A DNA stretch of 64,000 nucleotides from CAZAQV01 sp964487255 (GCA_964487255.1 CAZAQV010000004.1:186001-250000); one strand, 5' to 3'. Shown: positions 8,138-16,975, counted from the stretch's first letter. The notes: generated from the sequence alone by a model not told the origin. Made by a program: numbers and translations.

Positions 8138-9232
8138 CTAGAGTCTGACGTTCATTTCTTCGAGGGACTCAGCCATGGCGCGGACGAAGCCGCGCATGTC
8201 CTCGGGCGTGATGTCTCCCATGTTTGCCAGGCGAAAGGTAGCTTGTTTTGCGCCCTTGCCGGGGTAAATCGTGAACCCGCGATCGAAGAGCTCGTCGTGC
8301 AGCTCGTCGTAGCTGTAGTTCGCGTCGTTCGGCTCAAGGTACGCCGTGAGAATCTTGGATAGCTGCTCGTCGGGGAGCAGGCGCTTAAACCCGAGCTCGG
8401 CCATGCCTTCGCTCAGGGCATCATAACAACGCATGTAGCGCTCGTGTCTTCCTTCGACGCCGCCCTCTGCCTCGAGCTCATCGATCGCCCTAGACAGGGC
8501 GTACATCGTCTGTACCGGCGGGGTGAAACGCATTTGGTGCGACTTTTTGAAGAAGCGATGCTGCTCGCCGACGTTGAGGTAGAGCGAGCGTCCAGGGTAC
8601 GTGGGAAGCTGCTCGACCTTCTGTCGTTTCGCGATCACGAAGGAAATGCCGGCCATGCCCTGAATGCACTTGTTGGAGCTCGAGATCAGAACATCTGCGC
8701 CGAGGTCCTGCATGCCGATCGGAATCCCCGCGTAGCTCGACATGGCATCGACGATGACCTCGGCTCCTTGTGCGTGCGCTAGTTTGGCGATTTCGCGCAC
8801 GGGGTTGAGCATGCCCGTCGTGGTCTCGTGGTGGATGACCGCCAAGTGGGTGTACTCATTCGAGCTCAATTGGGCCTCGACCTTGCCAAGGTCGGGCCAG
8901 CTGCCAACCCCGAAGTCAAGCGCGTCGTGTGGCAGTCCGTAGGCCTTGGCGATGGCGGTGATGCGTGCGCCATACGCGCCGTTGTCGATGACGAGGAGCT
9001 TGCCTTCTGGCGGCACGAACGAGGCGATGGCTGCTTCAACGCTTGCGGTCCCAGAGCCACCAAACAATACCGCGACATGATCGCCACTTTGGTCAACGAG
9101 GTGTGCAAGCCGCGTTGCCACCGACTCGCAGATGTCTCCGAAGAACGTCTCGCGTGGGCATACGTCCGTAACGACTTGCGCCTCTTTGACGGTCTGGGTG
9201 GTGTTGGCAGGGCCGGGGTTGAGCAAAATCAT
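8138..9232 (-). CDS. phnW: 2-Aminoethylphosphonate--pyruvate transaminase
   Basis: A class V PLP aminotransferase of 364 residues, the normal PhnW length. It starts MILLNPGPANTTQTVKEAQV, the conserved family N-terminus, has the PLP-binding region VDAMSSYAGIPI (Asp162) and the Schiff-base lysine Lys188 in LISSSNKCIQGMAGISFV. PhnW interconverts phosphonoacetaldehyde plus alanine with AEP plus pyruvate. Here it lies downstream of pepM and ppd on the same strand, so it should run in the biosynthetic direction, making AEP. No phosphonatase (phnX) or C-P lyase is in the window. Confidence 0.93.
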   Translation of the reverse strand: MILLNPGPANTTQTVKEAQVVTDVCPRETFFGDICESVATRLAHLVDQSGDHVAVLFGGSGTASVEAAIASFVPPEGKLLVIDNGAYGARITAIAKAYGLPHDALDFGVGSWPDLGKVEAQLSSNEYTHLAVIHHETTTGMLNPVREIAKLAHAQGAEVIVDAMSSYAGIPIGMQDLGADVLISSSNKCIQGMAGISFVIAKRQKVEQLPTYPGRSLYLNVGEQHRFFKKSHQMRFTPPVQTMYALSRAIDELEAEGGVEGRHERYMRCYDALSEGMAELGFKRLLPDEQLSKILTAYLEPNDANYSYDELHDELFDRGFTIYPGKGAKQATFRLANMGDITPEDMRGFVRAMAESLEEMNVRL

Positions 9233-9321
9233 TGCCCGCTAGTGTTTCGCAGCGGTGACTTCGGTGCAACACTAACCCGCTAGCGATGAGCGGTCTTTCG
9301 AGGAGCCGATAACTTTGAGAC

Positions 9322-10212
9322 TCAGGCGGGTTGGGCGGCCTGGACGGAGTTTGACGCGGACTCCATTTGCACGATCTTGGGGTACATTTTGGCTCGAAGC
9401 TCGGCATATTCCTCAGGGTTATCGACTTCCATGAAGGGAAGCTTATCGCCCGAGAAGATCGACGCCTTGATTTTCCGATAGTGCATGAAACGTTGTGTGA
9501 GTTCCTCGTGTTCGGTCGCACGCCGGGCGGGCCCGAAGCCGCGGTACGCAAGACTGTCCTTCGGCGCGTCGGGATCACCCAGTAGCCAGTTGATTGAAGC
9601 GCGCACGAGCGGATGGTCTTCGGGCGCGAACTTCACGATACCGGTGGCCTCACCGAGACACGGAGAATCTCCGGCAAGTGCAGGACTCAAGCCCTTGCCA
9701 AGAAAGCGCGGGGCATCTTGTGTCCCAAATACTAGGACCTCTTCTGCTCCAGGCTCGTAGCGGTCGCAAACGAGAAGCGCGGTTTTTTCGTCCGACTCGG
9801 CGAAGTGATGCAAGACGTCTCGGTGATAGACGATGTCGGCGTCCATCAGCACCGTAGTCGCCTCGCCGTCCAAGACGCCAACGCCGTCGCGGAACGCGAA
9901 CTGAAAGCTATGGAGGCTCCCCGAAGTCTTGATCTCGGGTGTGGGGTTGAGCACTGTGCGTACGCCGAGCTTCCACGCATCGATCTCGGCTTTCATCAGT
10001 TCGTGGCGATACCCGATGACAACTGTGATTTCCGAACAACAGGGTAGGGTTTGCAGTAGCTCCACTTGCCGCCGCAGAAAGCTGACCGGTGTTGTGTCCG
10101 AGGCTGAGCGGGGCCCTATGGGAAGCAGCGATTTGGGCGTGGTGTCAGTTTCCTCGCTCAGACGACTGCCTCGTCCTGCGGCCAAAATTACGGCATGCCA
10201 GCGTGTCGACAT
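9322..10212 (-). CDS. Stand-alone nucleotidyltransferase of the phosphonate cluster
   Basis: A 296-residue protein that starts MSTRWHAVILAAGRGSRLSE, with TTPKSLLPI as the second nucleotide-binding segment, SGSLHSFQFAF, and a TVLMDADIVYH metal site. These are features of cytidylyltransferase-like NTP transferases. Such enzymes often accompany pepM and can activate AEP as CMP-AEP (PntC-type), but a domain fused to PEP mutase at 12386-14017 could also do this, so the substrate is unresolved. The ATG at 10212 was preferred to an in-frame GTG at 10221. It sits between ppd and phnW with gaps of 56 and 89 bp. Confidence 0.72.
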   Translation of the reverse strand: MSTRWHAVILAAGRGSRLSEETDTTPKSLLPIGPRSASDTTPVSFLRRQVELLQTLPCCSEITVVIGYRHELMKAEIDAWKLGVRTVLNPTPEIKTSGSLHSFQFAFRDGVGVLDGEATTVLMDADIVYHRDVLHHFAESDEKTALLVCDRYEPGAEEVLVFGTQDAPRFLGKGLSPALAGDSPCLGEATGIVKFAPEDHPLVRASINWLLGDPDAPKDSLAYRGFGPARRATEHEELTQRFMHYRKIKASIFSGDKLPFMEVDNPEEYAELRAKMYPKIVQMESASNSVQAAQPA

Positions 10213-10268
10213 GGGGCGCACTCTTATGGATCAACGCTCGCTCCGCAAGGCGAGCTTCTCACTAGATG

Positions 10269-11423
10269 CTAACGCGCCCCAGACGCCAAAAAGTCCTTGA
10301 AGCGTAGGTAGGCATCTCGCGGTGCGAGTTTGGGACGCCCCAAGTCGTCGCGGGAGCCTGTCTTGACCAGCATACGAAGCAGCGTGGGACCGTCGGTCCC
10401 GAGGTGCGCCTCAAGCTTCTCTCGGAAATCGTCGATGCTGCAGGCAGTATCGGTACGGTGATAACCGCAGTGTCGGGCCACTGCGGCTGTGTCGATGTAC
10501 GGGGATGCTGTGGGTTGGCCGCCCGTTGACTCGTGCGCACCGTTGTCGATGACGACGTGATGGAAGTTTGTTTGTCCCGAAAGCGTGGCCGTTGCCAGGG
10601 TACCAAGCTTCATCAAGAGCGCTCCGTCTCCGTCGAGACAGACCACTTTGTTTCGATAGCCACGTGCGACGCCTAGTGCAAAGCCCGCCGCACAACCCAT
10701 CGAGCCGACCATGTAGAAACGGCCCGCTTTACTGTGGTCTTGATCGTCGAGTTCGTAGAGCTCGCGTGAGAGTTTGCCTGTTGTAGCGACGGTCGCGACG
10801 CGATGAGCGCTGTCGTTGAGGAGCGATAGGATGCTGCGCAGCGCCTCTTCGCGGGTGACCTCAGGGGTGTACTTTCCAGGCTTGGCATCTGAGGACGGGT
10901 CGGTTTCGACCGAGAACGAGATGGGGGGGGCCTTTGGCCCGCCAGTCAGCGTCCCTTTTTGGCAAACCCAACCCGCAGGAACGCCCCGCCCCAGCATGTC
11001 GGAGAGCTCCGCTTCAAAACTGTCCTCGCGCAAGTAGTGACCTTCGATGCCGCACAATTCGATGAGCTCTTTGGTGATCATGCCCATGCGTTTGTGCTGC
11101 GGTTCGTCGGGCGCACCGTCGGGTTGTCCGCGGTGTGAGACGAGTAAAACAACCGGAATCTGGTAGATCTCCAGCATGCTGGTGATGGGGTTGACCGCAT
11201 TGCCTAGCCCCGAGTTCTGCATCAGGGCAAACGCCGGCTTGCCGGCGACCACCATCCCGGCTGCGATCGCCACAGCCTCGCCTTCGCTTGCTGCGCCGAG
11301 ATAGTCGAGCTCGGGGTCAGCTCCCATGTAGTTGACGAGTGGCTTAAAATAAGAGCATGGCACGCCGCTTCCGCTGCGAATGCCGTGCTCTTTGAGAATG
11401 GTGCCGAAATCCGAAATATCCAT
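10269..11423 (-). CDS. ppd: Phosphonopyruvate decarboxylase
   Basis: A thiamine-diphosphate enzyme of 384 residues. The N-terminal part has GSGVPCSYFKPLVNYM and the EGEAVAIAAGMVVAG helix with the TPP-activating Glu. The C-terminal part has the GDGALLMKLGTLAT...VVIDNGAHESTGGQ diphosphate/Mg motif. It decarboxylates phosphonopyruvate to phosphonoacetaldehyde, the step that makes the PEP mutase reaction irreversible. The start is placed at the ATG 11423 (MDISDFG); a GTG at 11441 is possible. The gene follows the RAYT in the otherwise continuous order pepM, ppd, nucleotidyltransferase, phnW. Confidence 0.92.
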   Translation of the reverse strand: MDISDFGTILKEHGIRSGSGVPCSYFKPLVNYMGADPELDYLGAASEGEAVAIAAGMVVAGKPAFALMQNSGLGNAVNPITSMLEIYQIPVVLLVSHRGQPDGAPDEPQHKRMGMITKELIELCGIEGHYLREDSFEAELSDMLGRGVPAGWVCQKGTLTGGPKAPPISFSVETDPSSDAKPGKYTPEVTREEALRSILSLLNDSAHRVATVATTGKLSRELYELDDQDHSKAGRFYMVGSMGCAAGFALGVARGYRNKVVCLDGDGALLMKLGTLATATLSGQTNFHHVVIDNGAHESTGGQPTASPYIDTAAVARHCGYHRTDTACSIDDFREKLEAHLGTDGPTLLRMLVKTGSRDDLGRPKLAPRDAYLRFKDFLASGAR

Positions 11424-11474
11424 TTCGCGCAAAGCTAACACATGGCGTCCTTCGTGCGAGTCGAAGCATTACAC

Positions 11475-11512
11475 CCCCGGAACATGGGTTCCGGGGAAAC
11501 CTGTTCCGGCTA
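11475..11512. repeat. REP-like palindromic repeat downstream of the RAYT
   Basis: Bases 11475-11496 form a perfect hairpin, CCCCGGAAC-atgg-GTTCCGGGG. Bases 11486-11512 form a 27-base motif (GGGTTCCGGGGA, five variable bases, GTTCCGGCTA) that recurs at 12362-12388 in the same orientation with only the five central bases changed. The terminal CTA is the stop codon (TAG) of the RAYT on the minus strand. There is no T-run, so it is not a typical terminator. Confidence 0.8.
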
Positions 11513-12301
11513 TTCCTGGTCTTCCGTGCCACGTTCGGTTAGTAGTTTCCGCACGCAGCGAGGTGAGCACTGGAGGAACGTCCCGATTTCCGACGTCGCC
11601 ATCCCGAATTGATGACGCATCATCTTGGCGGCATCCTTTCGAGCGGCTGTGGCTCGTAGAGCTCGAGACCCTCGGCGGATTTCAGCTGCGCTAACTCCAT
11701 GTCGAATGCAAATGCCGTAGAAGATGGAGCCAAGGTCATCTCGGGCTGTTTTTGCTTCCAACCAGCTGAATAGAGGCGTGTGTAGGTTCGCGGAGTTGGC
11801 TGCGAACAGGTTGGTCACTGTTTCGCGGTCGAGCGACTCGAAGCGCGAGCCGCTCGGGTTGAGTAGATCGGGGGTATTGGTCCAGGGATAACTTGGCAGT
11901 TGATCCAGTCGACACGATCCGGCTTTTACTGGGTTTAGTAGTACGTACCGGCACGCGACGCGAAGATGCTCGCTGTCCGCGATCGGAACTGAGCGAAAGC
12001 GATCACAAAACAGATTTCCGAAACGTCCCCACTTCTTGTTGAACCACTTCGCGTACTGACTGAGAGTGCACTGAAAGAATATCGATACGGGCGCAATCCG
12101 CGATGCGATCGTTCCATGAGCGTGTGTGTCTAGAAGTGACCAGCACAATGTGCGGACACCGGTGCATTGCGCATAGCGCTCCCAGAATGAGAGAAATTCT
12201 CTCTTATCCTCGTCATCGCGAACAATTGGCTCGCGGTTGATTCCTCGAAAATAGACGTGATGGAACTCCGCGTCTTTGTGTTGCCGGTTTCGTCTGCCCA
12301 C
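11510..12301 (-). mobile_element. REP-associated tyrosine transposase (RAYT, Y1/HUH family)
   Basis: A 263-residue IS200-like Y1 transposase of the REP-associated kind. The HUH motif is H60-A-H62 in SLLDTHAHGT. The family segments QYAKWFNKKWGRFGNLF and RYVLLNPVKAG follow; Tyr119 of RYVLLNP is the probable nucleophile. A C-terminal helix-turn-helix-like tail (EIGTFLQCSPRCVRKLLTERG) resembles the DnaA-like tail of many RAYTs. The start is a GTG at 12301. The gene interrupts the phosphonate operon between pepM and ppd in the same orientation, and direct REP-like repeats flank it on both sides. RAYTs are usually single-copy, domesticated genes linked to REP spread. Confidence 0.88.
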
Positions 12302-12353
12302 TAAGCTCCTTATCGACGGCCAGTCACCAAGGTTGCTAGCTGGGGCAAGAAGG

Positions 12354-12388
12354 CGGAATAAGGGTTCCGGGGAGCGGTGTTCCGGCTA
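12354..12388. repeat. REP-like palindromic repeat upstream of the RAYT, at the pepM stop codon
   Basis: Bases 12362-12388 match 11486-11512 except for the five central bases (gcggt in place of aacct). A shorter hairpin, CGGAA-taaggg-TTCCG, covers 12354-12369. The terminal CTA at 12386-12388 gives the TAG stop codon of the PEP mutase gene. The two copies start 876 bp apart and enclose the RAYT. Confidence 0.8.
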
Positions 12389-14017
12389 GGACGCCTGGTC
12401 GGAGTCGAGTAGGTCCGCCTGCTCGTCGAGGTCGCGCCAGTGGCCGAACGTATGCACCACATGGACCGGCGTACCGAGCCTAACGAGTCGATTGAGAAGC
12501 CCGCCCATCGACATGGAGCGAAGCGCCTCGGGCTCTTCGGCTGCAAGCTGCTCAAGCGCCTTGACGAAGACGGTCGTGCCTTCGCCGCGCAGTGAAAGTA
12601 GGCCAACCCATTCGCCGGAAGCATCTTGTTTGGTGACGCCGTCTCCCACCTGAACGAGCTCGCACGCTTCGCCCGCAATCGGCGCGACGTGTCCGGAAGT
12701 CTTGACAAGGTCGGGTGTCTTGTCGGGACGAGCGCGGACGCGGAAAGCTGCGTCAACCGCGATGGAGACCGGTGCATCCTGCGAAAGCAGGTTCTGAAGG
12801 ATGAAATTGTCGAACAGAATATCGCCGTAGGTGATGACGACGTTGTCTTTGAGGAACTCTCGCGCTTGGTAGAGCGAGTAGACCTCTCCGGTGTTCTCAA
12901 AGTCATCGTTGTCGAAGTATTGGAAGCCGGAGATATTGACGGCTTCTTTCTTGTAGCCGCGCACGACCCCGATTTCCTTGATACCTTGGCGGTTGAACGC
13001 CTCCCGGTGCCAAGTCAGGACTGGCTTTCCCACGAGACGGAGCATCGCTTTGGGCTTGTCCTCAACGAGTTCGCCAAAGTTTCCCTTCGTAGCGGCCAGG
13101 ACCACCGCCCGCGTCGGCTCTTCGTTTGCGGATGGCAGGTAACGGTCTTCGGCACCTTTGAGCTCGTCGACGTTTTGAATACGGAAAATTTCGGAGACGG
13201 GAACGATGTCGTTCTCGACGCTCATCAGGTCCTTGGTGTCGTGCAGCTTCTTCAGGTTCTGCTGTACAGCCGTGATCACTGTTCGCAGCGTGTGGTTTGC
13301 GAAGATGAAGTTGCTCACGCGCGCTTCGAGAAACTTGTTGATCGGCTCAGACGGGTATTTCGTTGGCACGATGACCACTGGGACTCGGTCGTCCCATTGC
13401 TCCATGAACGAGATGATGTCTTGGCTGTCTTTTCGCTTGCTGTGAACCAAGATGACGTCCGCGCCGTTGTCTGCGTAGGCCGTCGCGCGGAGCAGGGCTT
13501 CTTGTAGGCCCCAGCCGGCGATGAACGCCTCTGTGCGAGCGACGACGACGAAGTCATCGTCACGTTGGGTGTCTTTGGCCGCGCGCAACTTGCCGCAGAA
13601 CTCGTCGACTTCTGCGAGTTGCTGCTTTTCACCGTCGATGAATGAGTTGGTCTTTGGAAAGAGTTTGTCTTCGATGGCGACGCCCGCGATGTTTCGCTGC
13701 TCCAGCTTGCGGATCAGCCGCCGCATGTTGTTGAAGTTGCCGTAGCCGGTGTCGCCGTCGAGCAAGATCGGAATGTCGACGGCATCCGCCATGAACTCGA
13801 GGACATCGAGCACTTGGGTCCAGCTCGCCTCGTTGTTATCGCGCACGCCAAGCGCGGCGGAGAGTGACAAGCCACTGCCCCAAATCGCCTCGAACCCCGC
13901 CTCTTGGACGAGCTTGGCGGTGAGGCCGTTGTGGGCTTCCATGATGATGGACGCCTCCTTACGGAACATGAGGTCTCGGAGTTGTTTTGCGGGAGTGACG
14001 GTTTTCGGTGTGCTCAT
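12386..14017 (-). CDS. pepM: Phosphoenolpyruvate mutase fused to a cytidylyltransferase-like domain
   Basis: A 543-residue bifunctional protein. Residues 1 to about 300 are PEP mutase, with the diagnostic EDK(x5)NS signature at 116-125 (EDKLFPKTNS) and LLDGDTGYGN near residue 86; it converts PEP to phosphonopyruvate, the committed step of phosphonate synthesis. Residues from about 310 are a nucleotidyltransferase domain with TRAVVLAATKGNFGEL, DKPKAMLRLVGKPVL, GEVYSLYQA, VVITYGDILFD and a final HWRDLDEQ. Fusions of this kind are known, and PntC-type domains make CMP-AEP. The start is the ATG at 14017 (MSTPKTVTPAKQL). The stop codon lies inside the REP-like repeat at 12386. First gene of the pathway operon. 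Confidence 0.93.
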   Translation of the reverse strand: MSTPKTVTPAKQLRDLMFRKEASIIMEAHNGLTAKLVQEAGFEAIWGSGLSLSAALGVRDNNEASWTQVLDVLEFMADAVDIPILLDGDTGYGNFNNMRRLIRKLEQRNIAGVAIEDKLFPKTNSFIDGEKQQLAEVDEFCGKLRAAKDTQRDDDFVVVARTEAFIAGWGLQEALLRATAYADNGADVILVHSKRKDSQDIISFMEQWDDRVPVVIVPTKYPSEPINKFLEARVSNFIFANHTLRTVITAVQQNLKKLHDTKDLMSVENDIVPVSEIFRIQNVDELKGAEDRYLPSANEEPTRAVVLAATKGNFGELVEDKPKAMLRLVGKPVLTWHREAFNRQGIKEIGVVRGYKKEAVNISGFQYFDNDDFENTGEVYSLYQAREFLKDNVVITYGDILFDNFILQNLLSQDAPVSIAVDAAFRVRARPDKTPDLVKTSGHVAPIAGEACELVQVGDGVTKQDASGEWVGLLSLRGEGTTVFVKALEQLAAEEPEALRSMSMGGLLNRLVRLGTPVHVVHTFGHWRDLDEQADLLDSDQAS

Positions 14018-14119
14018 AGGGACTTCTGGTCTTTTGGTGAGGAGGGCGCTATGCACCCTGCCGGGCCTTGGGGTAGCTGTGTTCGTTCATGGGCTAGCTC
14101 TGTTCGGTCCGGAACACAA

Positions 14120-14776
14120 ATGCTGCAGGCCCCGCTCATCGGATTTTTGTTTGGATTCGTCGGTTCTGTCCCGGTGGCGGGCCCGATCGCCGCGCTGGTT
14201 CTCGCTCGCGGGCTGGCCGGTAAGTTCCGTAGTGGTTTCTTCATCGCGCTCGGCGGAGCCCTCCCCGAAGGGCTTTACGCGTTTCTGGCATTCTGGGGTT
14301 TCGATGCACTATTGGGCACTTACCCCTGGGTGGACCCGGTCTGCAAGGCGGTGGCCGCTGTGATCCTCTTTGGTCTCGGCCTCTGGATGATGCGGTCGCA
14401 GGGTGCTTCGGTCAAAGCCGCCGTTGCCGCTGACAACGCCGAGCGGACGCCCCGCCGAAAGTCGTGGTTTCGCAGTTTTACCGTGGGCTTCAATATTACC
14501 CTGTTCAATCCAACCCTGCTGGCTACTTGGGCGGCTGCAGTCGGCATCCTGCGCGGCACAGGATTCAGGGCGTTCGGACCCACCAATGGACTCCTTTTTG
14601 CCTCGTTCGCGGCTGTGGGAATCGTTGCTTGGTTTTCCGCAATGCTCTGGATCATCCACCATGTGCACGCCCGCTTCGATGACGGCGTGCTCGTCAATAT
14701 TCGCCGCGGCTTCGGAATCATGCTGTTGGCGGTTTCGTTTTGGTTCGTGTGGCAAACCGCGACGTATCTGGCGTGA
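14120..14776 (+). CDS. LysE-family-like membrane exporter
   Basis: A 218-residue membrane protein with about six hydrophobic segments. The N-terminus IGFLFGFVGSVPVAGPIAALVLARGLAG, a repeat-like GFNITLFNPTLLATWAAAVG, and the overall length fit the LysE/RhtB fold of small-molecule exporters (the usual GP(N) and NP motifs are present). The ATG at 14120 was chosen because it starts directly before the first membrane segment. It is transcribed divergently from pepM with about 100 bp between starts. A link to phosphonate export is possible but only by neighbourhood. Confidence 0.7.
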   Translation: MLQAPLIGFLFGFVGSVPVAGPIAALVLARGLAGKFRSGFFIALGGALPEGLYAFLAFWGFDALLGTYPWVDPVCKAVAAVILFGLGLWMMRSQGASVKAAVAADNAERTPRRKSWFRSFTVGFNITLFNPTLLATWAAAVGILRGTGFRAFGPTNGLLFASFAAVGIVAWFSAMLWIIHHVHARFDDGVLVNIRRGFGIMLLAVSFWFVWQTATYLA

Positions 14777-14784
14777 TGTTCTGC

Positions 14785-16956
14785 TTAAGGCAAGCAGGCG
14801 AATACCGCGGTCGGGAGGCATGCCGAACCATACTCTTCAACAGAGACACAGATCGGGGTTTCGGCCTTGCGGGAGCATGCGTACTCGCCGTTTGAGTCGC
14901 AGCATGCCCCCTCAGACAATTCCGTCCATTGTGTTCGGCTCGTGAACGGTTGGCACTGCATACAACCGTTGTCTGGGTTGGATTGGCCGGCCTCGTAGCA
15001 CTTGCCTTCGATCAGGCAGTCGCAAGAACCCAACTCATGGACGCATGGGTCAGTCAAGTTGCTGTTTGGGTTGCAGTAGTCGACAGTGCACGTGTATGGG
15101 TCCCTACAGTCTCGGTCCGGTCCTGAGACGCAGGCGCCGTCGCGGCAAGCGTCTTCAACCGTACAGACGTTTCCGTCGTCACAGCGGGCGCCATTGCTGA
15201 TGTGATTGGGGAGGCATGCGCCACCTCCATCGCACGCATCGGGCTTTGTGCACTCAGTTTCGACCCTGCTTCCGCATGGGGTCCCGGGAGGCGAGAAGTT
15301 GGGCTGACAGATGCCGTTTCCGTCGCACGAGTTTTGCTGGTCGCACTCGCTGATGGGTTGGCCCGTGGGGCCACACGACGTTCCCTTGGGCGCAAGATTG
15401 ACTTGGCAGTTTCCGTTGCCATCGCATGTGTCTGCGCCGTTGCAGGTTGTATTGGTAGAATCGCCGCAGGCTTTGCCCGCTTCCTGGTTACCGACCTCAA
15501 GGCAGCGGCCGTCTTGATTGCAGTCGATCTGGTACTTCTTGCATGGGCTGGCACCTGTCGGTGGGCTACAAGGATCGCCGCAGCCCAAGTCTTTGCACGA
15601 ACCCAGACCATCGCAGATGTTGCCGTCGCCGCATGCAGTGCCCCACGGTGAAAATAGATTTTCGGGGCATCGCGCACCTTCGCCGCTGCAGCTCTCCGCG
15701 GGATCGCATGTGCCGTTGTCAGCGGAGGCCCGGCAGACAGCACCGGCCGTTTTTAGATGGTCGGCAGGACACTCGACACCGCCTTGGCACTGTTCAGCCT
15801 GGTCACAGAGTCCCGCGGGCTCGCGGCAGACATACGTCTCCGGTTGTCGCACATCTACCGGGCAGGCCTTTTTATCCGCCTCGCATTTCTCAGGAATATC
15901 GCACACGCCCAGTGCAGGACGGCACTCGGTGCCCGCAGGCTGGATGGCGTCAGGACAATCGAGGTTGGTGCCATCGCACACATCTTCAAGGTCACAGGTG
16001 TTGGGCTCGGTGCTCTTGGGGCGGCATATCGTGTCTTTTGCACGAGGGCCGATCCCGACGCACGCGGGAACACCGTCTGTGCACTGGATTCGCCCGATCT
16101 CGCAGCGCTTGCCCGTGCTACACGGCTGATCGGGCACGCAAGTCTGGCACTGGCCTTCGATGCACACCGTTTCGTCGGCTTGTGCGCCACACGTGGATCC
16201 GAGATCCTTCGCGGGATTGGCCGGACAGACACCGGTTTCACCGTCGCATTGGGCATCGAGTTCGCACTCGCCGCCCGCCGGACGGCAAACAAAGTTGACG
16301 TCTTTGAAGCCGACGCGTTTGCAAACCGGTTCGTCACCGCCGCACTCCCATTGTCCCACCGAACATGGTTGCTCTGGTACATCGCAGGGTTCGCCCTGTG
16401 GGCAAATCGGTCCGGCATCTGCGTCGGGCGCTGCGTCTACCGCGGCATCCTTTTCTGGAGAGGTGGGCAGCGTCGAGGGGTCGATGAACTCAAGCTCTGC
16501 GCACTCAAAAGCACCATCTTCGGCGGGTACACACCGTCGATCGAGTGAACAACGTTGCCCGAGGCAACCGTCTCCTGGCAGATAAACCCGAAGGTAGCGA
16601 GTCTGCTCGGCGAGGAAGCTGGAGGTGACCCGGGTTTCGGAGACGAGCCCGAACCCCGACTCCGTATTGCCGAGGGCCTCCACGGTCAGGCGAAACACGC
16701 GTTTTGCGTCCTCGCCTCTTGGAGCGATGACATGGCGCAATGGCCAGTCCAATTCGTTGATTTGGCGTTCGGCGATGCCGCTGGTCTCAAACTGCTCAGC
16801 TTCCTCAACACCAGGTCGTCCCGCGACGATGAGCTCGAGCTGAGTCGCGCGTGCGATGACGTCGGGATGGGCGTCGATCTCGACGATAATCTGTGTTGGG
16901 TCGGACGAGCAGGCGGCCGTCAACAACACCAGGGGCACGAGCGTCTTTGCGCGCAT
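14785..16956 (-). CDS. Large Cys-rich lipoprotein with disintegrin-like repeats
   Basis: A 723-residue protein with a clear lipoprotein signal (MRAKTLVPLVLLTAAC, lipobox LTAAC). Residues from about 17 to 130 resemble a beta-sandwich (PTQIIVEIDA...). An Asp/Ala/Pro-rich linker follows (SPEKDAAVDAAPDADAG), then some 500 residues of short Cys repeats of the type CD..D.CDG.G.C..N..P.GT.CG, like the disintegrin-type repeats of myxobacterial surface proteins. Cys-rich repeats would be oxidised in the periplasm or on the surface. It ends 9 bp from the convergent LysE-like gene and is followed upstream by a TPR protein gene on the same strand (19 bp). Function unknown; adhesion or matrix role is a guess. 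Confidence 0.75.
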   Translation of the reverse strand: MRAKTLVPLVLLTAACSSDPTQIIVEIDAHPDVIARATQLELIVAGRPGVEEAEQFETSGIAERQINELDWPLRHVIAPRGEDAKRVFRLTVEALGNTESGFGLVSETRVTSSFLAEQTRYLRVYLPGDGCLGQRCSLDRRCVPAEDGAFECAELEFIDPSTLPTSPEKDAAVDAAPDADAGPICPQGEPCDVPEQPCSVGQWECGGDEPVCKRVGFKDVNFVCRPAGGECELDAQCDGETGVCPANPAKDLGSTCGAQADETVCIEGQCQTCVPDQPCSTGKRCEIGRIQCTDGVPACVGIGPRAKDTICRPKSTEPNTCDLEDVCDGTNLDCPDAIQPAGTECRPALGVCDIPEKCEADKKACPVDVRQPETYVCREPAGLCDQAEQCQGGVECPADHLKTAGAVCRASADNGTCDPAESCSGEGARCPENLFSPWGTACGDGNICDGLGSCKDLGCGDPCSPPTGASPCKKYQIDCNQDGRCLEVGNQEAGKACGDSTNTTCNGADTCDGNGNCQVNLAPKGTSCGPTGQPISECDQQNSCDGNGICQPNFSPPGTPCGSRVETECTKPDACDGGGACLPNHISNGARCDDGNVCTVEDACRDGACVSGPDRDCRDPYTCTVDYCNPNSNLTDPCVHELGSCDCLIEGKCYEAGQSNPDNGCMQCQPFTSRTQWTELSEGACCDSNGEYACSRKAETPICVSVEEYGSACLPTAVFACLP

Positions 16957-16975
16957 TAGATTTCGTCCTCTTTAA

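Noticed and set aside
9240..9274. Terminator between the nucleotidyltransferase and phnW (TAGTGTT ... AACACTA)
   Set aside because: Only seven pairs with a 21-base loop and no T-run. The genes lie in one operon, so a terminator is unlikely.
12626..13507. Long open frame (293 codons) opposite pepM
   Set aside because: It is the antisense of the conserved PEP mutase/nucleotidyltransferase gene and has no recognisable protein features.
15543..16548. Long frames opposite the disintegrin-like lipoprotein
   Set aside because: They mirror the Cys-rich repeat gene; several overlapping frames are open at once, and none has a family signature.
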